In this document: positions 53,632-64,000 of the stretch, piece by piece
Layout: the number at the start of each line of letters is the position of its first letter
Numbering within the stretch: position 1 is the stretch's first letter
Origin: Brachyhypopomus gauderio
Taxonomy: Eukaryota; Chordata; Actinopteri; Gymnotiformes; Hypopomidae
Reading direction: 5' to 3'
Length of the DNA: 64,000 nucleotides
Assembly (NCBI RefSeq): GCF_052324685.1
Contig: NC_135222.1
Location: forward strand, 10,275,873 to 10,339,872
Program-made: the position numbers and the translations under genes
The notes under the pieces: model-generated
Seen by the model: the letters and a program-made list of their open reading frames with translations, nothing else
Database searches by the model: none
What the model was told of the DNA's origin: nothing

Positions 53632-55160
53632 CAAACAACAACATTATAGCCTTCCTGTCCGGTATGCCTGTAACACGCAGCACACGCTACTTGGACCTCA
53701 AAAGCCCGGTAAGGGAGGGAACGCATGCGTGCCTTTATGTGCATCAATGATCGACTGTTCCAGGTGTTCTGTGGGTCATACGGTTTGAGTTTGACACGCA
53801 TTTCCTCCCTGGGCCTGGTTGTGTTTTCCAGATGGAGATGGCCATGTATAAGGAGGTGTGCTACTACATGCTCTTTGCTATGGCTGCATATGGCTGGCCC
53901 ATGTACCTGCTAAGGAAGCCTGCCTGTGGGCTCTGCAGGCTCCTCAGTTCCTGCCCGTAAGCCTCCCTTCAGACACCAGAACATCTGTACTGGACACCAG
54001 AACACCTACACTGGATATCGCACAGGGCCGTCATACTTGATATGAAACTTCGCTAATAAAAAAAAAAATGTAATCCTGTATCTGCTTGTAGAATCAATTC
54101 TAGTGATGAATGATGATTAATAATGATCTCTCTGTCACTCTGTCTCCATCCCTTCCTCTCTAGCTGTACATCTGGGTCCGGTTCGCGTCTGTCGCACTCA
54201 GTAACAGTGGAGGAGGACAACTGTTGTGGCTGCAACGTCCTGGCCATCCGCCGCCAGTTTTTAGACCGAGACCTCAAACAGGTTCAGATCGTCTACACAT
54301 CTTGCCATGACGCGGTGAGCATCCAGTCTGACGCCTTCAACCAGGACTCACTTTAAGCTCAACGCTAAAATGACAAGAGAAGGTTCTTCTGATCCTCCAG
54401 TGATTCATAAATTCGCCATTGTGTCACATCGAAGAAAGGCTGGTTTTGTTTTGGCTGAAACTATGATTATACTTCTCAAGAACTGTCTAGACCTCCAAGT
54501 CTCATCAGATAAAGAAGAAAAGGAAGTTTGAGCCTCCGTGTGAATCTAAACACAGAGAAATTCCTTAATGCTCCAATTTGAACATCATTACCTGTGATCT
54601 GAGCCAGGACAAAATAAACTTACTGATTTTCAAACTCTGGGCTACAGTGCAACAGTGTGGAGAACTGACAACTTAAATTATATATCTCACAATCATCTTG
54701 TTGACCTTCTTCCTGAATTTTACTTCCTGTCTTCTCTTTGTTTGTGTTATGTTAATGCTTTGTATAATTTGCTGTTGATCTATTGCATGATAGAGCTGTG
54801 CGACTCTCAAGTAGGACATGTATGTGAAGTATACCATTTTTTATTTTAGGTCTATGAGACACCTTTCTATGTAGCAGTAGACCATGGGAAAAAGAAAGTT
54901 GTCATCAGTATCAGGGGGACACTGTCACCTAAAGTGAGCCTTAACCTGCAATCCATACGCACTTGAACTCCTAAAAAACAAATAATACACTGAATAGGCT
55001 GAAACTACAGTGTTGGCTGTGTGTGTTTGTGTCTCATGATTTCTCACTGTCTATTTCTCCGTCTCTCATACTTTGTCTCAGGACGCACTCACTGATCTCA
55101 CAGGAGATTCAGAACGTTTGCCTGTGGAGGAACAGCATGGGGTCTGGCTTGGACATAAGG

Positions 55161-55213
<53 letters not shown>

Positions 55214-58117
55214 ATGTCTTTTGTAAAACAAATGTGTATAAGCTCAACAAAGCAGCAAAATATGATCTGTCTTTCTTGTGATATATATCTCCCCATCGCT
55301 CCTTCTCTCTCCCCATCGCTCCTTCTCTCTCCCCATCTCTCCCCTCTCCCCATCGCTCCTTCTCTCTCCCCATCGCTCCTTCTCTCTCCCCATCGCTCCT
55401 CTCTCCCCATCGCTCCTTCTCTCTCCCCATCTCTCCCCTCTCCCCATCGCTCCTTCTCTCTCCCCATCGCTCCTCTCTCCCCATCGCTCCTTCTCTCTCC
55501 CCATCTCTCCTCTCTCCCCATCTCTCCTCTCTCCCCATCGCTCCTCTCTCCCCATCGCTCCTTCTCTCTCCCCATCGCTCCTTCTCTCTCCCCATCGCTC
55601 CTCTCTCCCCATCGCTCCTTCTCTCTCCCCACCTCTCCCCTCTCCCCATCGCTCCTTCTCTCTCCCCATCGCTCCTTCTCTCTCCCCATCGCTCCTTCTC
55701 TCTCCCCATCTCTCCTCTCTCCCCATCGCTCCTCTCTCCCCATCGCTCCTTCTCTCTCCCCATCGCTCCTTCTCTCTCCCCATCGCTCCTTCTCTCTCCC
55801 CATCGCTCCTTCTCTCTCCCCATCGCTCCTCTCTCCCCATCGCTCCTTCTCTCTCCCCACCTCTCCCCTCTCCCCATCGCTCCTTCTCTCTCCCCATCTC
55901 TCCCCTCTCCCCATCTCTCCCCTCTCCCCATCGCTCCTTCTCTCTCCCCATCGCTCCTTCTCTCTCCCCATCGCTCCTTCTCTCTCCCCATCTCTCCCCT
56001 CTCCCCATCTCTCCCCTCTCCCCATCGCTCCTTCTCTCTCCCCATCGCTCCTCTCTCCCCATCGCTCCTCTCTCCCCATCGCTCCTTCTCTCTCCCCATC
56101 GCTCCTCTCTCCCCATCGCTCCTTCTCTCTCCCCATCTCTCCTCTCTCCCCATCGCTCCTCTCTCCCCATCGCTCCTTCTCTCTCCCCATCGCTCCTCTC
56201 TCCCCATCGCTCCTTCTCTCTCCCCATCGCTCCTCTCTCCCCATCGCTCCTTCTCTCTCCCCACCTCTCCCCTCTCCCCATCGCTCCTTCTCTCTCCCCA
56301 TCGCTCCTTCTCTCTCCCCATCGCTCCTTCTCTCTCCCCATCTCTCCTCTCTCCCCATCGCTCCTTCTCTCTCCCCATCGCTCCTCTCTCCCCATCGCTC
56401 CTTCTCTCTCCCCATCTCTCCCCTCTCCCCATCTCTCCCCTCTCCCCATCGCTCCTTCTCTCTCCCCATCGCTCCTTCTCTCTCCCCATCGCTCCTTCTC
56501 TCTCCCCATCTCTCCTCTCTCCCCATCGCTCCTTCTCTCTCCCCATCGCTCCTCTCTCCCCATCGCTCCTTCTCTCTCCCCATCGCTCCTCTCTCCCCAT
56601 CGCTCCTCTCTCCCCATCGCTCCTTCTCTCTCCCCATCGCTCCTTCTCTCTCCCCATCGCTCCTCTCTCCCCATCGCTCCTCTCTCCCCATCGCTCCTTC
56701 TCTCTCCCCATCGCTCCTTCTCTCTCCCCATCTCTCCCTTGATCCCTCTCTTTCAATGCTTGCACAGGGAATGGTTTACTCTGCAGAATACATAAAGAAG
56801 AAACTGGAACAAGAGATGATTCTGTCTCAGGCCTTCGGCAGAGATCTGGTGTGTTCCAATGCGCTGCATTCTCTTCCTTGGCGTTGTGACCGTGTTGCTC
56901 TGAATCGAGCTCTGCTCAACTGTCTGACCAGCAGCACTGTGCTCTAGCGTCTGTCCTCTCGCCCAATCAGAGCAAAGGAACCATGCATTACGGGCTGGTG
57001 ATCGTGGGCCACTCCCTAGGTGCTGGCACTGCCGCCATTCTCTCTTTCCTGCTCCGCCCCCAGTATCCCACACTGCACTGCTACTCCTACTCGCCCCCCG
57101 GAGGCCTTCTCAGGTGGGTGAGACTTGTGGGTGCGTTGGGATCTTACTCTCAACACCAGTTTGGGGCATTAGTCTCTGTGCCATTGCCACTGCTCATCAG
57201 ATTACCCATATCCTCACCCTTTCTGGTAATTCTATTAGAGGTTGGATGAGACACAATTAGTTAGACCAAGAGAGGCGGAAATGATGGGAAAGTCCATTAG
57301 GAGGACGTAATAGGTTCTTTGCTGTGGAGGATTGTCTAAATGACTTCAGTAAAAACCTCCCATCCTTATCTGTTAAGTGTGTTTTGGAATGCATAGAAGC
57401 TCCTTGCTGAGTGGGCCCTACACATGTGAACCAAGCCCTTGGGAGCACGCCCTGAGGTTTGCTTGATGCTGACTGCATATGCTGTGTCTTTTTCACAGTG
57501 AAGATGCTATGGAGTACTCAAAACAGTTCGTTACGTCCGTGGTGTTGGGAAAAGACCTCGTCCCTAGGTGAGCTCTGCGGAACGCCTGCATCAGTTTAGG
57601 GTGTGTCTGCATGTGTCTGGTTGGGTCATCGTTTTGTTTTGCATTTTCTCCTCAGGATCGGCCTTTCACAGCTTGAGGGCTTTCGTCGCCACCTACTTGA
57701 AGTCCTACAGAAGAGTGATAAACCAAAGGTACACACACGCTCACACACAAAATTCTTAAAAAGCAATGACGGGCAGCCCTCTGGTTGAATGCATGTGATG
57801 TTTCCGCCCTGCGTAGTGTATATACCCCTATGGGAATGGTGGGAATGGTCAGTGTAATGTAGCAGCTAAACCTCTGTACCCTCAATGCACTAAGCAGCTT
57901 CCAGCAGGGACCAATCACCAGGCGACATCTGCACGAGTGCGGCTCCTGCCACACGTTTACAGCCCAGCCAATCGCATCGCTCGGTTCTCCCTGCACAGCC
58001 TCGTCCACCTCACTTCCATTTCACTCGCACAGCACAGAATAACTTTCAGCCTTGGCCTCTCTAATCACTTACGTTAAGTGCACAGGTTTCTGAGGAATTC
58101 ATTCTCTGTATCTTCCA

Positions 58118-58165
<48 letters not shown>

Positions 58166-58589
58166 CTCTCTCTCTCTCCCCACCTCTCAGTGGAGGATCA
58201 TTATAGGGGGCACCAAGTGTATTCCTAAGACAGAACTGCCTCTGGAGGATGAGGTCCCATCTCAGGGCGTGACGCCCTCCAACTCCCGCCTGTGTCTACA
58301 CCCCAGTGACCTGAGCATTGCCCTGTCTGCCTCCACCCCACTCTACCTGCCTGGCCGGATCATCCACGTGGTTCACAACCACCCGCCAGAGACCTGGTGG
58401 GGCAGGGCATGAGTGCCCCATACTGAGTGTTTCATGTTTAATTATTGAACATTAGTGCTCAGTAATTGAAAATGATAATGCATGAATATTTGGTGTTTTT
58501 GTTTGTTTTTGTTACTGGGAATTAGCATTTCTATTCCTGAAATACTACTACATATTCTTTTTCCATTCTTATGTCCTGTCCCCCACCCC

Positions 58590-58621
<32 letters not shown>

Positions 58622-59150
58622 TACTCTGTCTCTCACTCTAGCTGTGGTCAGGAAGAGCCCACATATTCAGCTCTGTGGGGGGATAACAAGGCCTTTGATG
58701 AGGTCATCATCTCCCCAGCCATGCTGAATGAACACATGCCACACGTGGTGTTGGAGGGCCTCAACAAGGTGGGGGTGGTTGTGTGGTGGGTGTGTGGGAT
58801 GGGCCAATGTGTGTGCCCGCGCATGTCTGTGTGTGTATGTACGTACACGTGCATGCATCTGTAATTTCGTGCTTTTTCTGAGTGTCCCGTTCCTGGGACT
58901 GTGCTCTCTGTGTGTGGGGGGCTGGACTGTGGCACTGGAGGCTTCTGATCAGACCCAGCGCAGCTGAGCTTCGAGAGGCGGACACAATGCGAATCAGCAA
59001 ATCTGCCGCTCTCTTAGCAACACGAGTCATCGCTTTAATTAGCTCGATTCTGCAGACGGCTTGCTGTGGAGTGGCCTTGGGTTGTGTTGGGTTACATACC
59101 TCTCCTTCCTGTTTGGCAAAACTGGAACTGGGCATATCAGTGTTGCAAGG

Positions 59151-59210
<60 letters not shown>

Positions 59211-60456
59211 ATGAGAGAAAGGTAAACCATATGTGCCTTGCTGTGTGGAGGTCTTGGTACATTCTTCTTCTCTTTAGCTTTGATTTTTTTTTCCAGTTTG
59301 CTCTCTTTCCATCACTGTGGTGTCCTGGGTGCTGTGGACAGTCCTGATGCTCCTCGATCCTTTTTTTCCAAACACCCCCCCCCCCCCCCCCACCCCCGAG
59401 TCTGTCTGTGCATCCTACTATGTGAGTTGGTCATTACTAATATGTTCTGGTGTGTCTCTACAGGTGCTGGAAAACCCATTTTGCCTTTCAGAGCCAATCG
59501 CTGTTGAAGATGAGGATGCTAGTGCTCCAGTTGCCATTCAAACCCTACCAGACTCTCCCCTCACTCCTCTCATTGCAGACGCCCCCTTTGTGCCCCCCGC
59601 AACCCCACCAGCATCTCAGACTCCTTTGCAGCTCCAGCCCCCAGCTACCCAGGAAAGCTCTCCAATCCCCACTGGTGCTGTTAACCTGCCAGTGCTAGCG
59701 TCACTGTCAGATGCTCAAATAATGAAGCCTTCTCCAGCTGGAATGTGCTATCTGTCCGATATCCGAGACCCGGCCGGCACGCCTTCGACACAGGCAGACG
59801 GTCTGGCTTAATCTGGGATGCAGAACAAAGATCCAATAACACTGCTACTTAATCAAGCAGCATTGTGCCGTCAAAACCATTTCAGATAGCATTTCTTCTA
59901 GTCTGCTGCTGACGTATCTCTTCCCACAGCACCACAAACAGATTCTTCTTCAGCTGCTCCTCCGCAAAATATCCCACACAATCCAAGGGCCTCAATTACC
60001 CCCAACACCCTCCACCAACAGTGGCTCGAATCCATAGTGCCAGAGCTCATGGCCATAGATGGATGTCCCTAATTCTTGTCTGCGCTCCCTGAGATCCTTG
60101 GAAGTTGCACTCCAACAGTCCAGTCCGTTTCTCAGGACCCTGGCGAGCCCGCAGATCTCCTCCACCCAGCTGCTCTGTCCTTCGACGCTTTCACAGGGCC
60201 ACCGATCACCTTTCTTTTTACACCTCCAAGCGAAATCTCCAGGATGTGCGGAGAGTGCTGTTCAGGCTGCAACTCCTCAGTGTCCAGGGTGGAGTCCCAC
60301 ACCAGCTCCATCCAGGCCGACCACCTCCTCTCCATGCTGCTGTTTACCTGTTAAACCCCTTGCATTTACACCTGGGCTTTGTGGTGTACGACTGCTGCAT
60401 GGTGTGCTGCTCTCCCACCTTTCTCCTCTCCCTCTCTATGTTATAGAGAGAGAGAG

Positions 60457-60540
<84 letters not shown>

Positions 60541-63500
60541 CGCGAGAGTGAGAGAGTGTGTGAGTGTGAAAGTATCATTATTGTAAACTACAGAGTACAA
60601 ATGACCTCCTTCCCCTCAATCGTCTCTTCCCAAATGTTTCCTGTGTTTCTGTGCACCCTGTCACTGGTGACCCCTCCACCATTTCCGCTGGGAAAGGAGA
60701 CCCTGGAGTTGGTGTTTCCCCTTGTGCGTGGCTTTACAAGCTTGTGCTATGTGCACTGCCTGCTCCCTCTGCTAGCGGTGGCGGTGTAGAAATAACATTC
60801 TGCATGGGTTGTTGTAAATTGAGATGGTCTTCACCTCACTGAGATGGTCTTCTACTCGGTGCTGAAATGATTTATGACTACTAGAGTTCAGACCCCCCCC
60901 CCCTTCAACAGATCACATACAGTTTCATGGTCATATTTACATTATAAATAACTCCTTTTAGTGGGAGGACGTTTACAGGATTTTCATACAACATTCTGTA
61001 TCTGCAACCAATCTGGTTGCCTCGTTAACCAGGGATGCAGCCTAGAGAAGGCTGTGTGTGCAATCTGAGCTGGGCCTGTGTAATGTACTCTGGCTGTCAC
61101 TCATGCAAGGTCATGCCTGTAAGGCCCACTGTCATGCCTGTAAGGCCCACCTGGATTTATGTTCCTCTGATACATTTGTGTGTCATGCACTGATGCATTT
61201 TCGTGTGGGTGTGTGCGCATGTGGCCATCATTTCAGCTATTTATTCTTGCTTTATGAATTGAATTATTACATGTATTGTTCTGTGAATGTTTTAGTTATG
61301 TTTATGCTCATTAATAAAAAAAACAACTTCCTCTCAACATAGTGGTTGTGTGACTGGAGTTGTGTGTATAAGGGGTGTGTCATTTGTTTGTTATGTTTGT
61401 GATGTTTGTATCTGCACATCCTGCATGGTCTCTCCATAGCAGTCATTTTCCATTAACTGTCACTCAATATAATGGACAAAGCATTTAATCCTGTGGAAAC
61501 CCTGTTGGATGTCTAACAAAGTTTCTGGGTAACACCTGACATTTTAAAGAGTTAGTATGCAATACTAAGTCATTTCAGTAATTTATTAATACTGTTTAAT
61601 TATACGTCTCCTAACACATCATGCTGTTTTATAACGATGTAATTGACTATAAGCACATCAGCTTAACCTTACCTGATAATTCCCTACAGCTAAAATAAGT
61701 ACATTTTAAATATTATATTAATATATTCAACATAGGCTAGACCAAGTGCAACTGTGAAGCAGTTGGAATTTAGAAAAAAAAATACCTTAACAATATTGTC
61801 CCTTTTGATACATGTTTACAAACATTTCATCTGGAGGTTTCAGGAGGGAATCTGTTGCGTTTTGTGAAGTACTGATGTTCTACGGTAATACTGAGTTGCA
61901 TTGGATGGCTTGCGTATGGCACTGTATAGTTGCAGTTCTGCAGTTTTTGAGAGGTATGTGTGTGAGGGAGAGAGAAAGCGAGAAACAAAGTGTAAAGGAA
62001 TTAAGAGACTACAGAAGCTTGGGTGAAACGCTCAATAATGCTGTCTGTACATTTTCATAGCGTTGCATCATTTAGCATTTTGACTCATACTTGCAGGAGG
62101 CCAACATGATGTCATCAGCTTATTACAAAGTTTTACTTTCCCTCCCCCCTTTATATCTGTCACACTTGAAGGTTTTGGAAAACTACAATAAGGGGAAGAC
62201 AGCCCTTCTGTCAGCTGCCAAGATCATGGTTAGCCCCACGGATGTGGACCTGAACGCTGAGACTGTCTTCCTTGGGGCCTCCAACTCCCAGCAGCCCACA
62301 CCCCCCACTCACCACCGAAGGAACAGTAGCGTCCGGTGAGTCCTTCTTGCTAACCCTATGGGAGAGTAGACAGACAGTAACACACACCTGCACCTTGGAA
62401 GGGGATACAGTCAGCTAGAGCTGTTGTTTTTAAGGATGTGGGCTGGCTAGAGAGAATTGGTATTCTGCCTTGAAACAAATTTGAGCATTTCTTGGGAGGT
62501 AAAGTTAGCTGTACTGTGAATGCAGAATGTCAAATCAGTATTACTTGGTTATCTCTGTTGATTACTTGTGGTTTATCTTTGTTTTTCTGTCTTTGTTTCT
62601 GCTTCATATACCTGTTTCATATACCTCTTTTGATTTATATTATGTTTATTTTGGGTATATATATATATATTTCCTGTCCTCCACAATTTCTTATTCTCTC
62701 CTCTCGGCTTGCAGCTCCTGTGCACGCTCCGAAATCTCTCTGGATGGTTTTTCGGAGTGCCCCCCTCCACCTGTGCCCGTGGTGCTGACGGGTGCCCGCG
62801 AGCGGCTGACTGTGGAGCTGCAGGAGCGCAAGGCACCGCTAGCGGTCATGGAGAGCTTGTCTGATGTGGACTCCATCTACAGCCTGGACTCCCGCCGCTC
62901 CTCCGCTGCCCTGAGGGGCTCTCCATGCCTGGGCTCACTGCCATTCCCCCTGGACGCCCCCATCCCTGAGGAGAACCCGTCTTTGAGCTCACGCACCGAG
63001 CTTCTAGCAGCAGACGGGCTGCTCCAGTCCTCACCCGAGCGGGAGCTGGGAGAAGCCGGCCCCTACTGCCCCTCGCCGCCACAACTCATCCTGCCTTCCA
63101 ATGGGGGCCATCGCCTCTTACCTGCCAACCCACGGCACAGCGGTCACTTCCCTCCGCTTCTACTTGGACAGACCGTTATAGGTCATCCAGGCCGCCAGAG
63201 GGCGAGCTTGCGGCCCCCTTCGGCAGTGTTTGAGGCGTATAAGCAGTCGGGTGTCCCCATCAGCCGGGAAATGAAGCCCGCCACACCCTGGACCGGTCCT
63301 GATGGGGATGGTTGTGAAGAGAATGCGAGAGATGGAGGAGTGGAGAAAAACACGCAGAGCCAGGCAGAGGTCAGGGTGGAGCCGAAGAGTGAGCTTTCGC
63401 ACACCATGCCAACGGTAACCCCACTCTCCAATGGGAACCCCAGCCAGGCTGTGTTGGAGTTCGCCCAGTACCTCGACTCTCTCTTCAGGCTCGATGGCAG

Positions 63501-63855
63501 CAGCTCTCCTCCTCTGGAGCTCTCTGACGCAGAGTCCGAGTCTGGTCGTGGCTCCTGCAGTCAGACGGAGGGCCAGTGTGATGAACAGCATGGGGAGAAC
63601 TCGGACAGGGACAAGCAGCTTCTAGCTAGGGCCACGCTAGAGCCCAATCTCGTCCCCAAACCACCTCGCACCTTCGCCGGATCTGCTGACCCCTCGTCAG
63701 GCATCTCTCTCTCTCCGTCCTTCCCTTTATCCTCGTCGGGAGAGATGAATGAACTCTCACCCCCGGATGGACCACTGACGGTCAACCACTCCACACTACG
63801 AACTTCCACTGCCTGTCCTTACCCTGAGGAAAACACAATATCATCCATGGTGTAG
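50040..63855 (+). CDS. dagla: Diacylglycerol lipase alpha (19 coding exons, 1096 aa)
   Basis: DAGLA is an sn-1-specific DAG lipase of postsynaptic membranes that makes the endocannabinoid 2-AG. Exons: 50040-50134, 50670-50881, 51240-51341, 51696-51834, 52558-52645, 52908-53042, 53631-53708, 53832-53956, 54164-54314, 54850-54933, 55082-55159, 56768-56848, 56971-57113, 57499-57567, 57656-57728, 58191-58396, 58642-58768, 62172-62335 and 62715-63855. All phases close: 3291 nt. The start [21 protein letters not shown] equals the mammalian N-terminus. Four TM helices lie in residues about 20-155. The lipase core has GHSLG with nucleophile Ser471, Asp523 in LGKDLVPR and His651 in NEHMP, matching the human triad to within one residue. 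The tail has LESLSD-type [22 protein letters not shown] (a Homer-type PPxxF) and [21 protein letters not shown]. Human is 1042 aa. Confidence 0.97.
50955..51195 (+). repeat. 3' fragment of a dispersed teleost retroposon-like repeat
   Basis: The block contains GGGAGTTTTTCCTTGCCACT, AAAGCTGCTTTGTGACAACA and AAAAAGCGCTATGTAA and ends in a TGATTTTGATTGATTG tail. This string order is, from memory, a very common interspersed sequence of teleost genomes, usually with a degenerate ATTG-type 3' tail as in non-LTR retroposons. It lies in the dagla intron between 50881 and 51240. The family name was not resolved. Confidence 0.6.
51827..51924 (+). repeat. 28-bp minisatellite copying the dagla exon end and 5' splice site
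   Basis: The unit ACGCTCAGGTACCACACACA plus CCCTAAAT is repeated with 28-bp spacing; identical ACGCTCAG|GT steps end at 51834, 51862, 51890 and 51918. The first copy is the real exon end (51834). Diverged copies with CTCAGGTAAAA occur further on, near 51990, 52015 and 52375. Confidence 0.93.
53598..53628 (+). repeat. (TC)n run fused to a dagla 3' splice site
   Basis: A run of about 15 TC dinucleotides leads directly into the AG acceptor (CTCAG, exon at 53631), so the microsatellite itself is the polypyrimidine tract. Confidence 0.9.
55162..55209. repeat. (AC)n microsatellite directly after a dagla 5' splice site
   Basis: About 23 AC dinucleotides begin two or three bases after the donor GTATAC at 55160. 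Intronic CA runs so close to a 5' splice site are known hnRNP L targets. Confidence 0.95.
55281..56745. repeat. 1.46-kb pyrimidine-rich minisatellite, 17/20-bp units
   Basis: Roughly 79 tandem units. The 20-bp type is CCCCATCGCTCCTTCTCTCT. The 17-bp types are CCCCATCGCTCCTCTCT, CCCCATCTCTCCCCTCT, CCCCATCTCTCCTCTCT and CCCCACCTCTCCCCTCT. They differ by loss of TTC and by point changes. Rare variants such as CCCCACC recur about every 230-400 bp (near 55628, 55857 and 56261) in similar neighbourhoods, showing higher-order duplication. No unit contains a stop codon in any frame on either strand, which creates false open frames of about 500-600 codons. It lies in a dagla intron. Confidence 0.97.
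58120..58180 (+). repeat. (CT)n run upstream of a dagla 3' splice site
   Basis: About 58 bp of CT end about 10 bp before the CACCTCTCAG acceptor of the exon at 58191. Confidence 0.9.
58584..58622 (+). repeat. Poly(C) plus (CT)n run upstream of a dagla 3' splice site
   Basis: About 14 C followed by ten CT dinucleotides, about 20-60 bp before the acceptor of the exon at 58642. Confidence 0.85.
59153..59200. repeat. (GT)n microsatellite in dagla
   Basis: About 24 GT dinucleotides between the exon ending 58768 and the candidate alternative exon at 59464. A poly(C) run at 59375-59390 lies further on. Confidence 0.9.
59464..59811 (+). CDS. dagla: Candidate alternative terminal coding exon of dagla (115-residue tail)
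   Basis: After the exon ending 58768 (LEGLNK, phase 0) there is a strong acceptor: TACTAAT branch-point consensus at 59435-59441, then TGTGTCTCTACAG ending at 59463. The exon opens in the correct frame with [19 protein letters not shown] and runs 115 residues, Pro/Ser/Thr-rich, to TAA at 59809-59811. The canonical downstream exon (62172) also opens with VLEN ([10 protein letters not shown]), so the two exons are competing continuations that share the same first four residues. An AATAAA at 61313-61318 followed by a GT-rich stretch could end the transcript. The product would be 777 aa with the complete catalytic triad but without the long C-terminal tail and PPxxF motif. I do not recognise the tail. 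Confidence 0.55.
   Translation: MLENPFCLSEPIAVEDEDASAPVAIQTLPDSPLTPLIADAPFVPPATPPASQTPLQLQPPATQESSPIPTGAVNLPVLASLSDAQIMKPSPAGMCYLSDIRDPAGTPSTQADGLA
60441..60560. repeat. (AG)n-(GT)n-(AG)n compound microsatellite
   Basis: Short AG runs flank about 35 GT dinucleotides (60460-60528). It lies in the putative 3' UTR of the short dagla isoform. Confidence 0.9.
61313..61318 (+). terminator. dagla: Candidate poly(A) signal of the short dagla isoform
   Basis: AATAAA in TTAATAAAAAA, followed within about 25-75 bp by a GT-rich stretch (GTGGTTGTGTGACTGG, then GTTGTGTG and TTTGTTTGTTATG), the normal layout of a cleavage site. It is 1.5 kb after the stop of the alternative terminal exon and upstream of the canonical last exons. 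Confidence 0.5.
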
Positions 63856-64000
63856 TGCCCAACGTCTGACACACACACTTCCCGTTCCTTCTCTTGATGG
63901 TGTTATTACCCTCCCAAACAGAAAACAAACACACACAAAAAAACAGTGGGTGAAATTTTCTTGCTTTCTTGGACCAACTCCTAGAAACATGCATGCGTAG
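63856..64000 (+). other. dagla: Start of the dagla 3' UTR, cut by the window end
   Basis: Sequence after the TAG at 63853-63855. No poly(A) signal occurs before the window ends, so the 3' UTR continues outside. Confidence 0.85.

Larger units (their letters stand above)
54850..57113 (+). other. dagla: Core lipase exons of dagla around the minisatellite intron
   Basis: Exons 54850-54933 ([12 protein letters not shown] to [10 protein letters not shown]), 55082-55159 ([16 protein letters not shown] to GHK), 56768-56848 ([17 protein letters not shown] to FGRDL) and 56971-57113 ([20 protein letters not shown] to SPPGGLL) encode the heart of the alpha/beta-hydrolase fold, including the nucleophile elbow GHSLG. 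The introns between them are short except the 1608-bp minisatellite intron 55160-56767. Confidence 0.9.

Noticed and set aside
55073-56947. Very long open frames on both strands (about 500-620 codons)
   Set aside because: They are produced by a stop-free 17/20-bp minisatellite and exist in several frames at once. Only the short end segments overlapping dagla exons are real coding sequence.

Overview
This is vertebrate nuclear DNA, almost certainly from a teleost fish and possibly an ostariophysan (that level is a guess). It has short GT-AG exons in long introns, dense (CA)n/(CT)n microsatellites, hAT and Tc1/mariner remnants and other dispersed repeats of teleost type. There is no sign of bacterial, viral or CRISPR sequence. 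Six protein-coding genes can be assembled exon by exon, every splice junction keeping phase.

Layout. 1-14525 is non-coding and is read as upstream intron of syt7. 14526-18713 (+) holds the last six coding exons of syt7 (synaptotagmin-7: linker end, C2A, C2B, stop), followed by a probable 3' UTR to about 20.6 kb. 20.6-26.9 kb shows no gene. 26951-28778 (-) is sdhaf2 and 29390-33138 (+) is cpsf7, divergent from a shared 611-bp promoter. The cpsf7 3' UTR carries a decayed Tc1/mariner element. 35248-35534 (-) is polr2l (RPB10), tail-to-tail with cpsf7. 38102-38389 (-) is a short cend1/BM88-like tail-anchored protein with a probable 5' UTR exon near 39.5 kb and a hAT MITE in its intron. A CpG-rich segment at 40.2-41.1 kb contains the probable non-coding first exon of dagla. 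The dagla coding sequence (diacylglycerol lipase alpha, the main neuronal 2-AG synthase) runs from 50040 to 63855 (+) in 19 coding exons encoding 1096 residues.

How the genes relate. There is no operon logic. syt7 and dagla are both synaptic genes (slow Ca2+ sensing in exocytosis; retrograde endocannabinoid synthesis), and cend1 is neuronal. sdhaf2, cpsf7 and polr2l are housekeeping genes. The order syt7-sdhaf2-cpsf7-dagla matches human 11q12. polr2l and cend1 are 11p15.5 genes in human and sit here inside that block.

Most notable observations: (1) a previously unremarked-looking alternative terminal exon of dagla (59464-59811) with a strong acceptor and its own poly(A) signal, which would replace the Homer-binding tail while keeping the whole catalytic domain; (2) a 1608-bp dagla intron made mostly of a 17/20-bp minisatellite that is stop-free and in frame with both flanking lipase exons; (3) a 28-bp tandem repeat that copies a dagla 5' splice site four times; (4) a probable uORF whose TGA overlaps the dagla ATG; (5) two non-autonomous hAT elements with perfect 8-bp target duplications.
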